Below, piece after piece: positions 18,024 through 27,099 of a DNA stretch of 64,000 nt. This stretch comes from CAZYVD01 sp964651045 (GTDB lineage: Bacteria; Zhuqueibacterota; QNDG01; DSAB01). A program made the translations under genes and the position numbers. The DNA lies in assembly GCA_964651045.1 (NCBI GenBank), contig CAZYVD010000003.1, positions 1-64,000 of the forward strand, written 5' to 3'. Every line of letters starts with the position of its first letter. Positions within the stretch are counted from its first letter, which is position 1. Under the pieces are notes generated by a model. That model searched no databases and had not been told where the DNA came from. It saw only the letters and a list, made by a program, of their open reading frames with translations.

Positions 18024-18045
18024 CTACCAAACCGAGCCTTTTCCA

Positions 18046-18074
18046 TTGACATTTTTCGCCTCAGTTGTTATAAT
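18046..18074 (+). promoter_or_regulatory. Consensus sigma70 promoter of the 18125 gene
   Basis: TTGACA at 18046-18051 and TATAAT at 18069-18074 with a 17-bp spacer. Predicted transcription start near 18081, giving a leader of about 44 nt with a GAGGAG ribosome site before the ATG at 18125. Confidence 0.85.
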
Positions 18075-18124
18075 CCTCTTGCTTCTTTTTAGTACAGTGG
18101 AAGGAGATTCGAGGAGTCATAAAG

Positions 18125-18805
18125 ATGCATCTTAAAAAAGAGTTCATAGCTGTTCTTCTTATTTCTCTTTTTTCTTTATGTAAAAAAGAGATTACCAAAG
18201 AAGAAGATAAAAATATTTACCCTTTACACAAAGATATAACGGTTACAATCTTCTGGATCGGTGAACAGGGAAATGAGGAAAATGGTTTTATCCCGAACAC
18301 GCAGAGTGCATGGGATGACAACTGGATGACCCATTATGGCGGTGTAGACGATCCAGATAACAGAGACGGTTACTTCCCTGCAGGTTTTACTCCTAATGAA
18401 AATCCATTCTACTGCGCCCTGCCTTACAACGATTATGATGATAGTGGAAATAGAAAATCATCAGCATTCAATACTGTATATTGGGCAGATGAGAAGAAAT
18501 GGGGCACACTCGAATCGATGTGTAAAAATAGGTGGATAAAAATAATCAAGGGCAAAAAGGTTGCTTATGCTCAATGGGAAGATGTAGGACCATTTGGAGA
18601 AGACGACGCACAATATGTTTTCGGGCTGCAAATGCCAAAAAACAAAATAAACAACAATGCAGGAATCGATGTCTCCCCTGCTGTGAGGGATTATCTCGGG
18701 CTGAATGACATCGACAAGGTAAACTGGCAGTTTGTCGATTCCAGTAGTGTTCCAGACGGTCCGTGGAAAGAACTTATTACAAACTCACAGATAGATTGGA
18801 AATAG
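18125..18805 (+). CDS. Exported protein of unknown function, possible double-psi beta-barrel
   Basis: A 226-residue protein with a hydrophobic N-terminus ending in LISLFSLC; Cys19 could be lipidated, though Leu before the Cys is atypical. No family is assigned with certainty. The second half reads RWIKIIKGKKVAYAQWEDVGPFGEDD, then IDVSPAVRDYLGL and KVNWQFVD. This order (strand, buried Asp plus GP, then a D-x-S-x-A helix, then a Trp strand) resembles the RlpA/expansin-type double-psi barrel, a fold that binds or cuts glycans. The first half (ENPFYCALPYNDYDD) contains several aromatic and acidic residues. It has its own strong promoter and a strong terminator, so it is a single-gene unit. Confidence 0.8.
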   Translation: MHLKKEFIAVLLISLFSLCKKEITKEEDKNIYPLHKDITVTIFWIGEQGNEENGFIPNTQSAWDDNWMTHYGGVDDPDNRDGYFPAGFTPNENPFYCALPYNDYDDSGNRKSSAFNTVYWADEKKWGTLESMCKNRWIKIIKGKKVAYAQWEDVGPFGEDDAQYVFGLQMPKNKINNNAGIDVSPAVRDYLGLNDIDKVNWQFVDSSSVPDGPWKELITNSQIDWK

Positions 18806-18854
18806 TGGAGGTACTGAACCGCTGATACGATCTTATAGCAGTCTATAAAAAGGG

Positions 18855-18903
18855 AAGACCAGACTGACGGCTCTTTAGTAATAGGACCATACTGTCTGGT
18901 CTT
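18855..18903. terminator. Bidirectional hairpin terminator
   Basis: A perfect 10-bp stem, AAGACCAGAC at 18855-18864 with GTCTGGTCTT at 18894-18903, followed by TTGATTTT. It lies between the convergent stops at 18805 and 18910 and can serve both strands. The 29-nt loop is long. Confidence 0.65.
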
Positions 18904-18909
18904 TTGATT

Positions 18910-19560
18910 TTATGTTTTTGATTTTCCATTAACATCATTAATCAGATCGATAACTATATCTCCTGTGTCAGAATTTATTGTATAAACCGAATTGCCCGTT
19001 CCAATAAGCTTGAATCGCTTTCCTTCATTGCTCCCGTTGATTAAAACTTTCCCACTCACAGCAGAACACCCTACAAATCTTACCCGACTTTTAATTATTT
19101 TAAGTTCAACACTTCCACTACAATTTTCGATATCCATGGAATCAAAAATACCATTTACAGAAATCCTTCCCCTCTGAGAATGCACAACAACTTTTGCCGA
19201 GCTCGGCAGATAAATATAATGAGTATTACTTTCCCTGATAGTTGAAATTCCAATCGTATATATTCTCTTTCTTGGAACAGGCCTTACGATTACCATGCCT
19301 CCAGAATTTTCGATACAAACATTATAATCTCCTCTTTTTTTTATGTTAGAATATCCCCAGACTCTGCCAGTTACAACAGATTCAACCTTCACATCTATTT
19401 TTGGCAGATCCCAGCTGTTAATAATTATATCCCCTTCTAATTCAATCAATACCGTTGTGGCTTTATCTACTGCGGTGGAATAAGTCTTTGTATTTATCTG
19501 TTGAGAAACGACTCCACCAACACAAAGAAGCAGTACTAGTGATACTACTAAAATTTTCAT
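18910..19560 (-). CDS. Exported beta-strand-rich protein, putative adhesin-like (DUF4097-type)
   Basis: A 216-residue exported protein. The signal peptide is MKILVVSLVLLLCVGGVVSQ. The mature part is a series of short strands such as VLIELEGDIIINSWDLPKIDVKVE, ISVNGIFDSMDIENCSGSVELKI and INSDTGDIVIDLIND, which is the layered repeat pattern of head-GIN/DUF4097 right-handed beta proteins. I use ATG at 19560, which has GGAGGA 7 bp upstream; an in-frame TTG at 19575 precedes the ribosome site. Function unknown. It converges on the terminator shared with the 18125 gene. Confidence 0.8.
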   Translation of the reverse strand: MKILVVSLVLLLCVGGVVSQQINTKTYSTAVDKATTVLIELEGDIIINSWDLPKIDVKVESVVTGRVWGYSNIKKRGDYNVCIENSGGMVIVRPVPRKRIYTIGISTIRESNTHYIYLPSSAKVVVHSQRGRISVNGIFDSMDIENCSGSVELKIIKSRVRFVGCSAVSGKVLINGSNEGKRFKLIGTGNSVYTINSDTGDIVIDLINDVNGKSKT

Positions 19561-19643
19561 AGTAGATTCCTCCAATTAAGTTGTCTTACGATTTATTATT
19601 TCTTTTCAAATACTTTGTTATACGATGTTCTAAATAAAAAAAA

Positions 19644-19853
19644 TCACCTCCTTCTAATTGTAAGAATCTTTAACGATTTTGTCAGTACAAAATACAATAA
19701 AACAGAAACAAAAATTGCAATTGGTACTATCCAGTAACCCAAAAGTTCCTCAGCATATTCTGTATCTTTTATTATGCCAAATGATATTCTACCATCTAAA
19801 AATTTGAAAAGCCCAACAGAATCCAAAAATAAATTAACTTTAGAGGAATTTAA
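19644..19853 (-). pseudogene. Remnant of a membrane protein C-terminus, cut by a dispersed repeat
   Basis: An open frame encodes a natural-looking tail: VNLFLDSVGLFKFLDGRISF, then a charged stretch, one hydrophobic segment (YWIVPIAIFVSVLLYFVLT) and a basic end (KSLKILTIRRR). The only ATG in frame lies inside the dispersed repeat at 19855-19932, whose translation is meaningless. No ribosome site fits. I read this as the 3' end of an older gene truncated by repeat insertion. The family of the original gene is not recognised. Confidence 0.45.
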
Positions 19854-19854
19854 C

Positions 19855-19932
19855 TTTCCCTCCTCGTTCCCAGACAGAAGCTTGGGAACCAGAGGTAAAT
19901 ATCTTCGGTTACATTTTATTTTGGGGCAACAC
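19855..19932 (-). repeat. Dispersed palindromic repeat, copy A (inverted relative to copy B at 42009)
   Basis: The reverse complement of this 78-bp segment matches 42009-42086 with about seven mismatches. It begins GTGTTGCCCCAAAATAAAA and ends GGGAACGAGGA. Its core is an imperfect hairpin (GTTCCCAAGC...TCTGGGAAC). It has no coding capacity of its own and looks like a REP/MITE-type element. Confidence 0.8.
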
Positions 19933-20078
19933 AAACATCAATTCATAAATAAGAGCAAGACTGTTTAGTAAGCCAGACATATGATTTATAGATAAGTTCT
20001 ATAAGAAACTAACTGTTATTAGGAATTGTAAAAAGTGAAATAGTTAAAAGTAAATGGCGGTTAATATTTTGTTTTACC

Positions 20079-20107
20079 TTGACTTTCAGATTGAATAAGT
20101 GTAAATT
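20079..20107 (+). promoter_or_regulatory. Possible promoter of rarA giving a leaderless message
   Basis: TTGACT at 20079-20084 and TAAATT at 20102-20107, 17 bp apart. The -10 box ends only 7 bp before the ATG at 20115, so transcription would begin at or next to the start codon. No ribosome site is visible before that ATG, which fits a leaderless transcript but is not proof. Confidence 0.4.
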
Positions 20108-20114
20108 CGAAATC

Positions 20115-21458
20115 ATGGATTTATTTAAACAGGAAGAGAAAAGGGAAGGCGCTCCCCTCAGACCCCTTGCAGACAGGATGCGACCTTCAGACTTATCGGA
20201 ATTTGTTGGTCAGCGTCATCTGGTCGGTCATGGAAAGGTCTTGAGAAATATTATAGATGGGAAGAGCCAGGTACCATCAATGATTCTCTGGGGGCCTCCG
20301 GGCACTGGAAAGACGACGATTGCTAAAATAGTCGCATCGTCTGCCAATGCGGAGTTTTTCCACATAAGTGGTGTGAATGCAGGACTTGCAGATGTAAGAA
20401 AAATAATAGAAAAGGCAAGATTAAACATAAAAGGGCTCGGGCGCCGCACAATCCTATTCATAGATGAGATACACAGATTCAATAAGGCACAGCAGGATGC
20501 TCTTCTTCCTCATGTGGAAGATGGTACTGTTGTTCTCATAGGGGCAACCACAGAAAATCCATCATTTGAGGTCATTGGTCCACTTCTTTCGAGATCAAGA
20601 GTATATAGACTCCTTCCTCTGGAGGATAAAGAGATCGAGGAGGTTATTCACAGGGCATTAACAAGCGACAGGATTCTGTCTGGTTTAAATATCAAGATAA
20701 CAACAGAGGTGATGAAACTCATAGTCAAATTTTCAGGCGGTGATGCAAGGATAGCGCTAAATACAATCGAGCTCTGTTCGCAGCTGACAAAACCAAGAGG
20801 CGGGCTGCGAACAATTACTACTGAAATAGTGAAAGAGGCCCTGCAGAAAAGAGCAATAATGTACGACAAAAAGGGAGACTATCATTATGATACGATCTCG
20901 GCATTTATTAAATCAATGCGCGGCTCCGATCCAGATGGTGCTGTTTACTGGCTTGCAAGAATGATAGAGGCCGGTGAAGACCCGCTCTTCATTGCAAGGA
21001 GAATGGTAATCCTTGCATCCGAGGATATTGGCAATGCAGATCCTAATGCTCTTGTTGTAGCAAATTCGGCTTTTCAGGCAGTACATGCCGTTGGAATGCC
21101 GGAGGCGAGAATAATACTGGCACAGGCAGCAACATATCTTGCCAGTGCTCCCAAGAGCAATGCATCATATATGGCAATAGAGAAGGCAATAGAAGATGCA
21201 AGGAAGAGTTCAAATGAACAGGTCCCGCTTCATCTTCGGAATGCTCCAACGAACTTGATGAGAGAGATGGGTTATGGTAAAGGATACAAATATGCTCACG
21301 ACTATGATGGAGGATTTGTTGAGCAGGATTTTCTTCCATCGAAGTTGAAAGGCAGGATATATTATAGACCCAAAAAGATTGGTTATGAAGTGACGATAAA
21401 GCAGAGGTTAGAGGAGTGGTGGAAAAAGAGAAGAAATAAAGACAAGGGATCAGAATGA
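20115..21458 (+). CDS. rarA: Replication-associated recombination protein A (MgsA/RarA AAA+ ATPase)
   Basis: An AAA+ ATPase that acts at stalled replication forks. Motifs: RMRPSDLSEFVGQRHLVG at the N-terminus, Walker A GPPGTGKTT, Walker B ILFIDEIHRFNKAQQDALLP, sensor ATTENPSFEV with LLSRSRVYRL, and the C-terminal tetramerisation segment with NEQVPLHLRNAPTNLM and GYKYAHDYDGGFVEQDFLP. The ATG at 20115 (MDLFKQEEKREGAPLRPLADR) gives about 447 residues, the normal length; the in-frame TTG at 20079 coincides with a -35 box. The stop overlaps the start of the ROK kinase gene (ATGA). Confidence 0.95.
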   Translation: MDLFKQEEKREGAPLRPLADRMRPSDLSEFVGQRHLVGHGKVLRNIIDGKSQVPSMILWGPPGTGKTTIAKIVASSANAEFFHISGVNAGLADVRKIIEKARLNIKGLGRRTILFIDEIHRFNKAQQDALLPHVEDGTVVLIGATTENPSFEVIGPLLSRSRVYRLLPLEDKEIEEVIHRALTSDRILSGLNIKITTEVMKLIVKFSGGDARIALNTIELCSQLTKPRGGLRTITTEIVKEALQKRAIMYDKKGDYHYDTISAFIKSMRGSDPDGAVYWLARMIEAGEDPLFIARRMVILASEDIGNADPNALVVANSAFQAVHAVGMPEARIILAQAATYLASAPKSNASYMAIEKAIEDARKSSNEQVPLHLRNAPTNLMREMGYGKGYKYAHDYDGGFVEQDFLPSKLKGRIYYRPKKIGYEVTIKQRLEEWWKKRRNKDKGSE

Positions 21459-22405
21459 GCAAGAATGAGATTTTTGCAGGTATAGATCTTGGAGGCACAA
21501 ACATCAAGGCATGTCTGCTCACAAGGGAAGGAGAGATAGTAGCAGAGAGGATAGTAGGCTGTGAAAAGGAGGGTGGAGTGGACCATGTGCTCGACAGAAT
21601 ATCGGATTTGATAAATAAGCTTTGCAGCAGTGCAGGCTGTCGAGTATCCTGTGTCGGGATCGGAGTTGCCGGTCTTGTGGATGCAGAAAAAGCGGTCTTG
21701 CTTGAGGCTCCAAATCTACCCGGATGGCGTGATGTGGAGGTTGGATGTGAATTAAAAAGAAGATTGAATCTACCAATTAAAATGGATAATGATGCTAATG
21801 TGGCTGCACTTGGTGAATATATGTTTGGAAGCGGTAGTGGTGTGAAGAACATGATGATGGTAACACTCGGTACTGGTGTTGGAGGAGGATTGATACTTGA
21901 GGGAAAGATATACAGGGGCAGCAGTGGTTCTGCTGGTGAGTTCGGACACATGACAATAGATCCGAACGGTCCTATATGCAGCTGCGGAAGGAGGGGTTGT
22001 ATTGAGGCCTATATAGGAACCCGTGGAATTTTACGCAGAACAAAGGAGTGTTTATCAAAGGGCAGTTCATCGTTGTTGAGTGGAATCAGAGAAGAGGAGA
22101 TGACCCCAAAACATATAAGCGAGGCAGCAGAGAAGGGGGATGAGGTTGCAATAGAGATATTGAGAAAGACCGGTTACTATCTTGGAGTTGGAATCGGAAA
22201 TGTTTCAAATCTTCTCAATCTTGAAATGGCGGTAATAGGAGGTGGCGTTTCCAATGCAGGAGAGCTCATTCTTGGACCTGCAAGAGAGAAAACAATGGAT
22301 GTTGCACTCGAGATTCCGGGAAGAGTGATCGAAATAAAATCTGCCCAACTTGGTGAGAAGGCAGGTATGGTAGGTGCGGCTTGTATTGCGATGAGTATGG
22401 TGTAA
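21455..22405 (+). CDS. ROK-family sugar kinase, probable glucokinase
   Basis: A 316-residue ROK protein. The ATP phosphate loop is AGIDLGGTNIKACLL. Catalytic Asp lies in MDNDANVAALGE. The zinc site has the pattern CSCGRRGCIEAYIG, and TLGTGVGGGLI plus GEFGHMTID complete the family signature. The length and absence of a helix-turn-helix domain indicate kinase, not repressor. The enzyme would phosphorylate glucose (or N-acetyl-mannosamine or a related hexose) with ATP. It overlaps rarA by 4 bp and is followed by lptD after 42 bp. Confidence 0.93.
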   Translation: MSKNEIFAGIDLGGTNIKACLLTREGEIVAERIVGCEKEGGVDHVLDRISDLINKLCSSAGCRVSCVGIGVAGLVDAEKAVLLEAPNLPGWRDVEVGCELKRRLNLPIKMDNDANVAALGEYMFGSGSGVKNMMMVTLGTGVGGGLILEGKIYRGSSGSAGEFGHMTIDPNGPICSCGRRGCIEAYIGTRGILRRTKECLSKGSSSLLSGIREEEMTPKHISEAAEKGDEVAIEILRKTGYYLGVGIGNVSNLLNLEMAVIGGGVSNAGELILGPAREKTMDVALEIPGRVIEIKSAQLGEKAGMVGAACIAMSMV

Positions 22406-22447
22406 CCTTTTAGCGTGTTTTATTGTATTTAATAATAATCCGATTAA

Positions 22448-25084
22448 ATGATGAGAAAAAGAACCTTTCAATTATTCTTATTTACAGTACTCACCGCATT
22501 TGTATTTGACATGCTCGGTGGTCAGGAAAGGGTGGAGTCTGCAAAGGACACTACTGCAAAAAAGGCTGCATATGGAAGTGGACTGGAGGGACCGATTAAT
22601 TATGAGGCTGTAGAGATTTTCAATAAGATGGATGAGCATAAGACGATTCTTCTTGGTAAGGCAGTGGTCAAATATCAGGACATGGAGCTCAGGGCAGCAA
22701 AGATTACTGTGGAATGGGACAGAGATCTGATGATAGCAGAAGGAGTAATCGATTCTGTATGGGTTGTAGATGAGGAAACAGGCGATTCGACATTTGTTGC
22801 AAAGACTTTAGGAATGCCTCAGTTTACACAGGCCGGCGATGTGATGATAGGTGAGGTTATGGAGTTTAACTTCAGATCCAAGAAGGGTCGTGTTCTCAGG
22901 GGAAGAACTTCCTATGAGGAGGGATTCTATACAGGCAGTACTGTTAAGCTCGTCAAACCAAAAGTGCTGCATGTTAAGAATGCAATATATACCACATGCG
23001 ACAAGAAAGAGAATCCCCATTTTCATTTCTGGTCGTCACAAATGAAGCTCCACTACAATGATAAGGTTGTGGGGAAGCCCCTTGTCATGTATATTGGAAA
23101 TATTCCTGTCATGGCTCTTCCATTTATTTTTTTCCCGATCAAAAAGGGGAGACATTCAGGGATAATATTGCCTCGCTACGGCTCTAGTTCGATAGAGGGA
23201 AGATATTTGAAGGGTTTTGGATATTACTGGGCAGCAAGCCAATACTGGGATGCAAAAGTTCAGGCCGATTTTTATGAAAGGAGTGGTTTCTTATTCAGGG
23301 GAAGCCTACGCTATAATATCAGATATATTTTAAATGGATTAATTTCTGGAAGCTGGACACAGAAAAATTTTAATGCATATGGAAACGAAGAGAAAAGACG
23401 GCTTTGGGACATCAGGGTTCAACACAGCCAGGAAATTTCTCCCACAACAAGGTTCAATGTCAGCGGAACTTTTCTTGGAGGAGGTACTCTGTATAGAAAT
23501 TACAGCTCGGATCGGCAGCAGAGATTGAGAAGGCAGATAATATCAAACGCTACCCTGACAAAAAGGTTTGCAGGCGGACAGAGTATTACGGTTAATCTGA
23601 GCCACAGTAGAGATCTTCAGACTGGTAATATAACAGAGACACTGCCGAGGATTAATTTCAGGGTAGGCCAGTTCCCACTCATAAAAAGACCCAAGGCTTC
23701 GAGGGGAAAGAGCGTAGAGAGCAGATGGTACCACAACATCTATTTTAATTACAATTCAGAGGCAACCGTATACAGATCAAAACAGAGGCAGATTACATAC
23801 TCCTATGCAGACAGCTCTTATGACACAACCTATGTTACAGATGAATATATGAAGTGGAATCACTCGATGAATGTTTCATCTTATTTTACTCTTCTCCGCT
23901 GGTTTAAAATCAGTCCTGGTATGAGTTATAATGAAAACTGGTATAACAAGGGATACGACTATGTTTTATACCCTGACACAAACATAATATCTGCAGTGGA
24001 GAAGAAGGGATTTTTTTCTCAGAGGACCTACCGTATTTATGTTTCTCTCAACACAAAATTATATGGTCTGTTCAAGCCGAAATTTCTAAAGACAGTCATG
24101 CTGAGGCATGTGGCAACACCAAGCGTAAGTTTTAATTACAATCCAGATTTTCGAAATAAACGTTTCGGATATTACAGATACATCGAAGATACGACTGGAA
24201 CAGTCTATCAGAAGTATTGTTTCAGCAATATTGGTTCTACTCCTCCTGCTGGCAGTAAATCTTTGAGCTTCAGTCTTAGAAATGTCTTTCAGATGAAGAT
24301 AGGGGATGGCGAAAAGGAGAAAAAGATCGATATTTTATACTGGAATCTATCCTCTTCATACAACTGGGAGGCTGAAAAATACAGGCTCGGCAATCTCTCC
24401 TCTTATTTAAGATCATCAATATCAAAGGAGATCAACCTCACACTTAACTCAACATATTCTTTCTATCAGGTAGATGAGAATGGAAGTACTATAAACAGAC
24501 TCATGATAGATAAGATCGATTTCAGAGACTGGAAAACTATTTTTAAGAATCCATGGCTGCGTCTTACAAGCATAAGCTTTAATTTAAACATCAGACTTAA
24601 GGGAAGTTTCAAGACAGGCGGCAGATCGGCTGGTGTCTCTACACAGGGGCAGGAGACCGCCTCTGGAACACAGCCCTATGAAATGGCTGCTGCTGGACTC
24701 AGGCCTGGTGGTAGTATGGGCAACAGTGTCAGTCCGTGGAACATGAATACCACTCTTTCATACACAGAGAGCAGAACTAACCCGAAGAATCCAATAAAGA
24801 CATTCTGGGCAAGGACAATGATTTCATTCAATCTTACAAAAAACTGGAAGATTTCCTATAATGCCCAGTTTGATTTTGTAAGGAAGGAGTTTGTCAGCCA
24901 AGATATTAATATATACCGCGATCTCCACTGCTGGGAGGCAAGATTTGTCTGGTCTCCTGTTGGAAGATATAAACACTTCTATTTCAGGATAAACATAAAG
25001 TCGCAGATGCTTCAGGATATTAAGTTTGAAAAGGGAAGTGGGAGAAGAGGGATCACGGGTTCTATTTTTCGAAACATCTATTAA
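22448..25084 (+). CDS. lptD: LPS-assembly outer-membrane protein LptD-like
   Basis: An 878-residue exported outer-membrane protein. After a signal peptide (ending near LGGQ) comes an OstA/LptA-type beta-jellyroll (residues about 50-150, HKTILLGKAVVKYQDMELRA and QAGDVMIGEVMEF). A junction region contains the paired-Cys segment YTTCDKKENPHFHF and the VMYIGNIPVMALPFIFFPI strand-loop. The rest is a large barrel. This is the reduced-cysteine LptD form common outside Proteobacteria. It delivers lipopolysaccharide to the cell surface, which shows a diderm with LPS. A Gly/Ser-rich loop (residues about 725-760) is unusual. No ribosome site is obvious before the ATG. Confidence 0.9.
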   Translation: MMRKRTFQLFLFTVLTAFVFDMLGGQERVESAKDTTAKKAAYGSGLEGPINYEAVEIFNKMDEHKTILLGKAVVKYQDMELRAAKITVEWDRDLMIAEGVIDSVWVVDEETGDSTFVAKTLGMPQFTQAGDVMIGEVMEFNFRSKKGRVLRGRTSYEEGFYTGSTVKLVKPKVLHVKNAIYTTCDKKENPHFHFWSSQMKLHYNDKVVGKPLVMYIGNIPVMALPFIFFPIKKGRHSGIILPRYGSSSIEGRYLKGFGYYWAASQYWDAKVQADFYERSGFLFRGSLRYNIRYILNGLISGSWTQKNFNAYGNEEKRRLWDIRVQHSQEISPTTRFNVSGTFLGGGTLYRNYSSDRQQRLRRQIISNATLTKRFAGGQSITVNLSHSRDLQTGNITETLPRINFRVGQFPLIKRPKASRGKSVESRWYHNIYFNYNSEATVYRSKQRQITYSYADSSYDTTYVTDEYMKWNHSMNVSSYFTLLRWFKISPGMSYNENWYNKGYDYVLYPDTNIISAVEKKGFFSQRTYRIYVSLNTKLYGLFKPKFLKTVMLRHVATPSVSFNYNPDFRNKRFGYYRYIEDTTGTVYQKYCFSNIGSTPPAGSKSLSFSLRNVFQMKIGDGEKEKKIDILYWNLSSSYNWEAEKYRLGNLSSYLRSSISKEINLTLNSTYSFYQVDENGSTINRLMIDKIDFRDWKTIFKNPWLRLTSISFNLNIRLKGSFKTGGRSAGVSTQGQETASGTQPYEMAAAGLRPGGSMGNSVSPWNMNTTLSYTESRTNPKNPIKTFWARTMISFNLTKNWKISYNAQFDFVRKEFVSQDINIYRDLHCWEARFVWSPVGRYKHFYFRINIKSQMLQDIKFEKGSGRRGITGSIFRNIY

Positions 25085-25114
25085 CAATAATTACTGGTTT
25101 AAGTTAAGTATGTG

Positions 25115-25143
25115 TTGATACTTCTACTGTAATTTATTATATT
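25115..25143 (+). promoter_or_regulatory. Promoter of ddl
   Basis: TTGATA at 25115-25120 and TATATT at 25138-25143 with a 17-bp spacer, one mismatch from consensus in each box. Start of transcription expected near 25150, with an AGGA ribosome site before the ATG at 25168. Confidence 0.65.
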
Positions 25144-25167
25144 TTACAAAATTTTATAGGACTTTGT

Positions 25168-26301
25168 ATGAGTGTATCGAAAAAAAAGAGAGTTGCAGTT
25201 GTTTTTGGTGGCAGGTCAACAGAACATGAGGTTTCATTATCATCGGCCATTAACATTCTCAAGAATATGGATCGCGACAGGTACAGTATCATACCAGTAA
25301 AAATTACAAGGGATGGAAGGTGGATGCTTCTTCCAGATGTCTCAGAGCTTCGTGATGTTGATGACCTGAGCACAAAGAACGGTCCCTATCTATTAATAGG
25401 TGATCCAAAAAATAGGGGTTTTTTCGAGATAAGAGATGATGGCAAGGGAACTGCAAAATTTTATCGGTTCATACCTGTAGATGTTGTCTTCCCAGTTCTT
25501 CATGGAACATTTGGAGAAGACGGTACTGTTCAGGGTATGTTGAGCCTGGCTGATATTCCATTCGTAGGAGCAGGAGTTCTTGCATCTTCTGTCAGTATGG
25601 ATAAGATAGTGATGAAGCAGATATTCTCTAAGAATCAACTTCCAGTTCCCGACTTTATCTGGTTTTTACGAAAGGTGTGGAGCAGTTCCCCGGAGATAAT
25701 TTCAGAAAGAGTTGAGGAGGAGATTGGTTTTCCATGTTTTGTAAAGCCGGCAAACACTGGTTCAAGTGTTGGGGTCTCGAAGGTTCACAAAAGGGACGAA
25801 CTGAAAGCTTCAGTGGATAATGCTGCAATGTATGACAGAAAGATCATTGTAGAGAGAGCGATCAAGGCAAGGGAACTGGAGTGCAGTGTGCTCGGGAACG
25901 ATGATCCTCAACCATCGGTTGTTGGTGAAATAATACCTGCAAATGAGTTCTACGATTACGAAGCAAAATATATAAGCGAGCACAGCAGGACAGTGATTCC
26001 TGCAGATATTCATGAATCTATCTCGAAAAGGGTGGCAGAGCTTGCGGTTCAGGCTTTCAAGGCCGTGGACTGTGCGGGAATGGGAAGGGTCGATTTTCTT
26101 CTCGAAACAGATACAGATAGGATATTTGTAAATGAGATAAATACAATACCGGGCTTTACGCAGATCAGCATGTATCCAAAGCTATGGGAGGCAAGCGGGA
26201 TCTCCTATTCGCAACTGATAGACAGACTGATAGAACTGGCAGAGGAGAGGCATAGCGATCTCAGACGTTCAAAGTTTCGGAAAGATTTGCTTGAAAGATA
26301 A
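25168..26301 (+). CDS. ddl: D-alanine--D-alanine ligase
   Basis: An ATP-grasp ligase that makes the D-Ala-D-Ala dipeptide for peptidoglycan. Motifs: VVFGGRSTEHEVSLSSA at the N-terminus, VFPVLHGTFGEDGTVQG, the ATP-grasp loop CFVKPANTGSSVGVSKV, and the metal site GRVDFLLETD...VNEINTIPGFTQISMYPKLWEASG. The 377-residue length includes the B-type insertion. The Tyr/Phe selectivity position was not resolved, so whether D-Lac could be accepted is not judged. It has its own promoter and is followed after about 20 bp by the ABC transporter genes. Confidence 0.97.
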   Translation: MSVSKKKRVAVVFGGRSTEHEVSLSSAINILKNMDRDRYSIIPVKITRDGRWMLLPDVSELRDVDDLSTKNGPYLLIGDPKNRGFFEIRDDGKGTAKFYRFIPVDVVFPVLHGTFGEDGTVQGMLSLADIPFVGAGVLASSVSMDKIVMKQIFSKNQLPVPDFIWFLRKVWSSSPEIISERVEEEIGFPCFVKPANTGSSVGVSKVHKRDELKASVDNAAMYDRKIIVERAIKARELECSVLGNDDPQPSVVGEIIPANEFYDYEAKYISEHSRTVIPADIHESISKRVAELAVQAFKAVDCAGMGRVDFLLETDTDRIFVNEINTIPGFTQISMYPKLWEASGISYSQLIDRLIELAEERHSDLRRSKFRKDLLER

Positions 26302-26322
26302 AATATACAGGGGTTGACAACA

Positions 26323-27099
26323 ATGATAGAACTGGTAAATTTAACCCGTAATTTTGGGGATCTTGTAGCTGTTGATGGAGTTACATTTGAAGTTCCAAAG
26401 GGTCAGATTTGCGGTTACCTTGGACCGAATGGTGCTGGAAAGACAACAACTGTAAAAATGTTAACATGCATGATTCCTCCCACTTCTGGTACTGCCGTTG
26501 TATCGGGGTTCGACATACTCAAAAACAGCCTTGAGGTAAAACGGTTGATAGGATATGTTCCAGAGTCAGGGGCAGTATACCAGAGTCTTACACCACATGA
26601 ATATTTGAGTTTTGTGGGCAGGATATATGGAATGAATCGCGACCTGATAGAGAGAAGGATAGACGAGTTTTGTGAATTTTTTGGCCTAAAGGATAATCTT
26701 CACCAGAGGATGAGTGAATTTTCAAGGGGCATGAAGCAGAAGGTTGTTATAGCCTCTGCAATGATTCACAATCCAGATGTTATTTTCATGGATGAGCCGC
26801 TTAGCGGTCTGGATGCCAATACTGCTGTTGTTCTAAAAAAGCTTTTACGAAACCTTGCAGATGCTGGCAAGACAATATTCTACTGTTCACACATACTCGA
26901 GGTTGTTGAAAACATATGCGACAGGGTAATAATCATAAACAAGGGAAAGATTGTTGCAGACGGCTCTGTTGGAAAACTAAAAGAGATGACGCGCAGATCA
27001 ACACTCGAGGATGTCTTTAGCGAACTCACAAGCAGTGAGGACCTTGGAGAGGTAGCAAGAGCATTTTTAAAGAGTATAACACAGGACAGGACCGAATGA
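26323..27099 (+). CDS. ABC transporter ATP-binding protein (exporter type)
   Basis: A nucleotide-binding subunit. Walker A is GPNGAGKTT, the signature motif is the degenerate FSRGMKQKV, Walker B is VIFMDEPLSGLD, and the switch His is in YCSHILEVV. The degenerate signature and C-terminal region fit the CcmA/NatA-type ABC-2 exporters. The start is best at ATG 26323, with GGGG upstream; a TTG at 26314 is less likely. It overlaps the permease gene by 4 bp (ATGA). Substrate unknown. Confidence 0.93.
   Translation: MIELVNLTRNFGDLVAVDGVTFEVPKGQICGYLGPNGAGKTTTVKMLTCMIPPTSGTAVVSGFDILKNSLEVKRLIGYVPESGAVYQSLTPHEYLSFVGRIYGMNRDLIERRIDEFCEFFGLKDNLHQRMSEFSRGMKQKVVIASAMIHNPDVIFMDEPLSGLDANTAVVLKKLLRNLADAGKTIFYCSHILEVVENICDRVIIINKGKIVADGSVGKLKEMTRRSTLEDVFSELTSSEDLGEVARAFLKSITQDRTE

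Noticed and set aside
19643..19656. Plus-strand ATCACCTCCTT, identical to a 16S rRNA 3' end
   Set aside because: No other rRNA sequence is near. On the minus strand it reads as an ideal ribosome site, but no start codon follows at a suitable distance; probably chance at the end of the remnant frame.
19644..19934. Intact 96-residue gene starting in the repeat
   Set aside because: Its first third is translated dispersed repeat that also occurs, non-coding, at 42009; only the tail looks like real protein.
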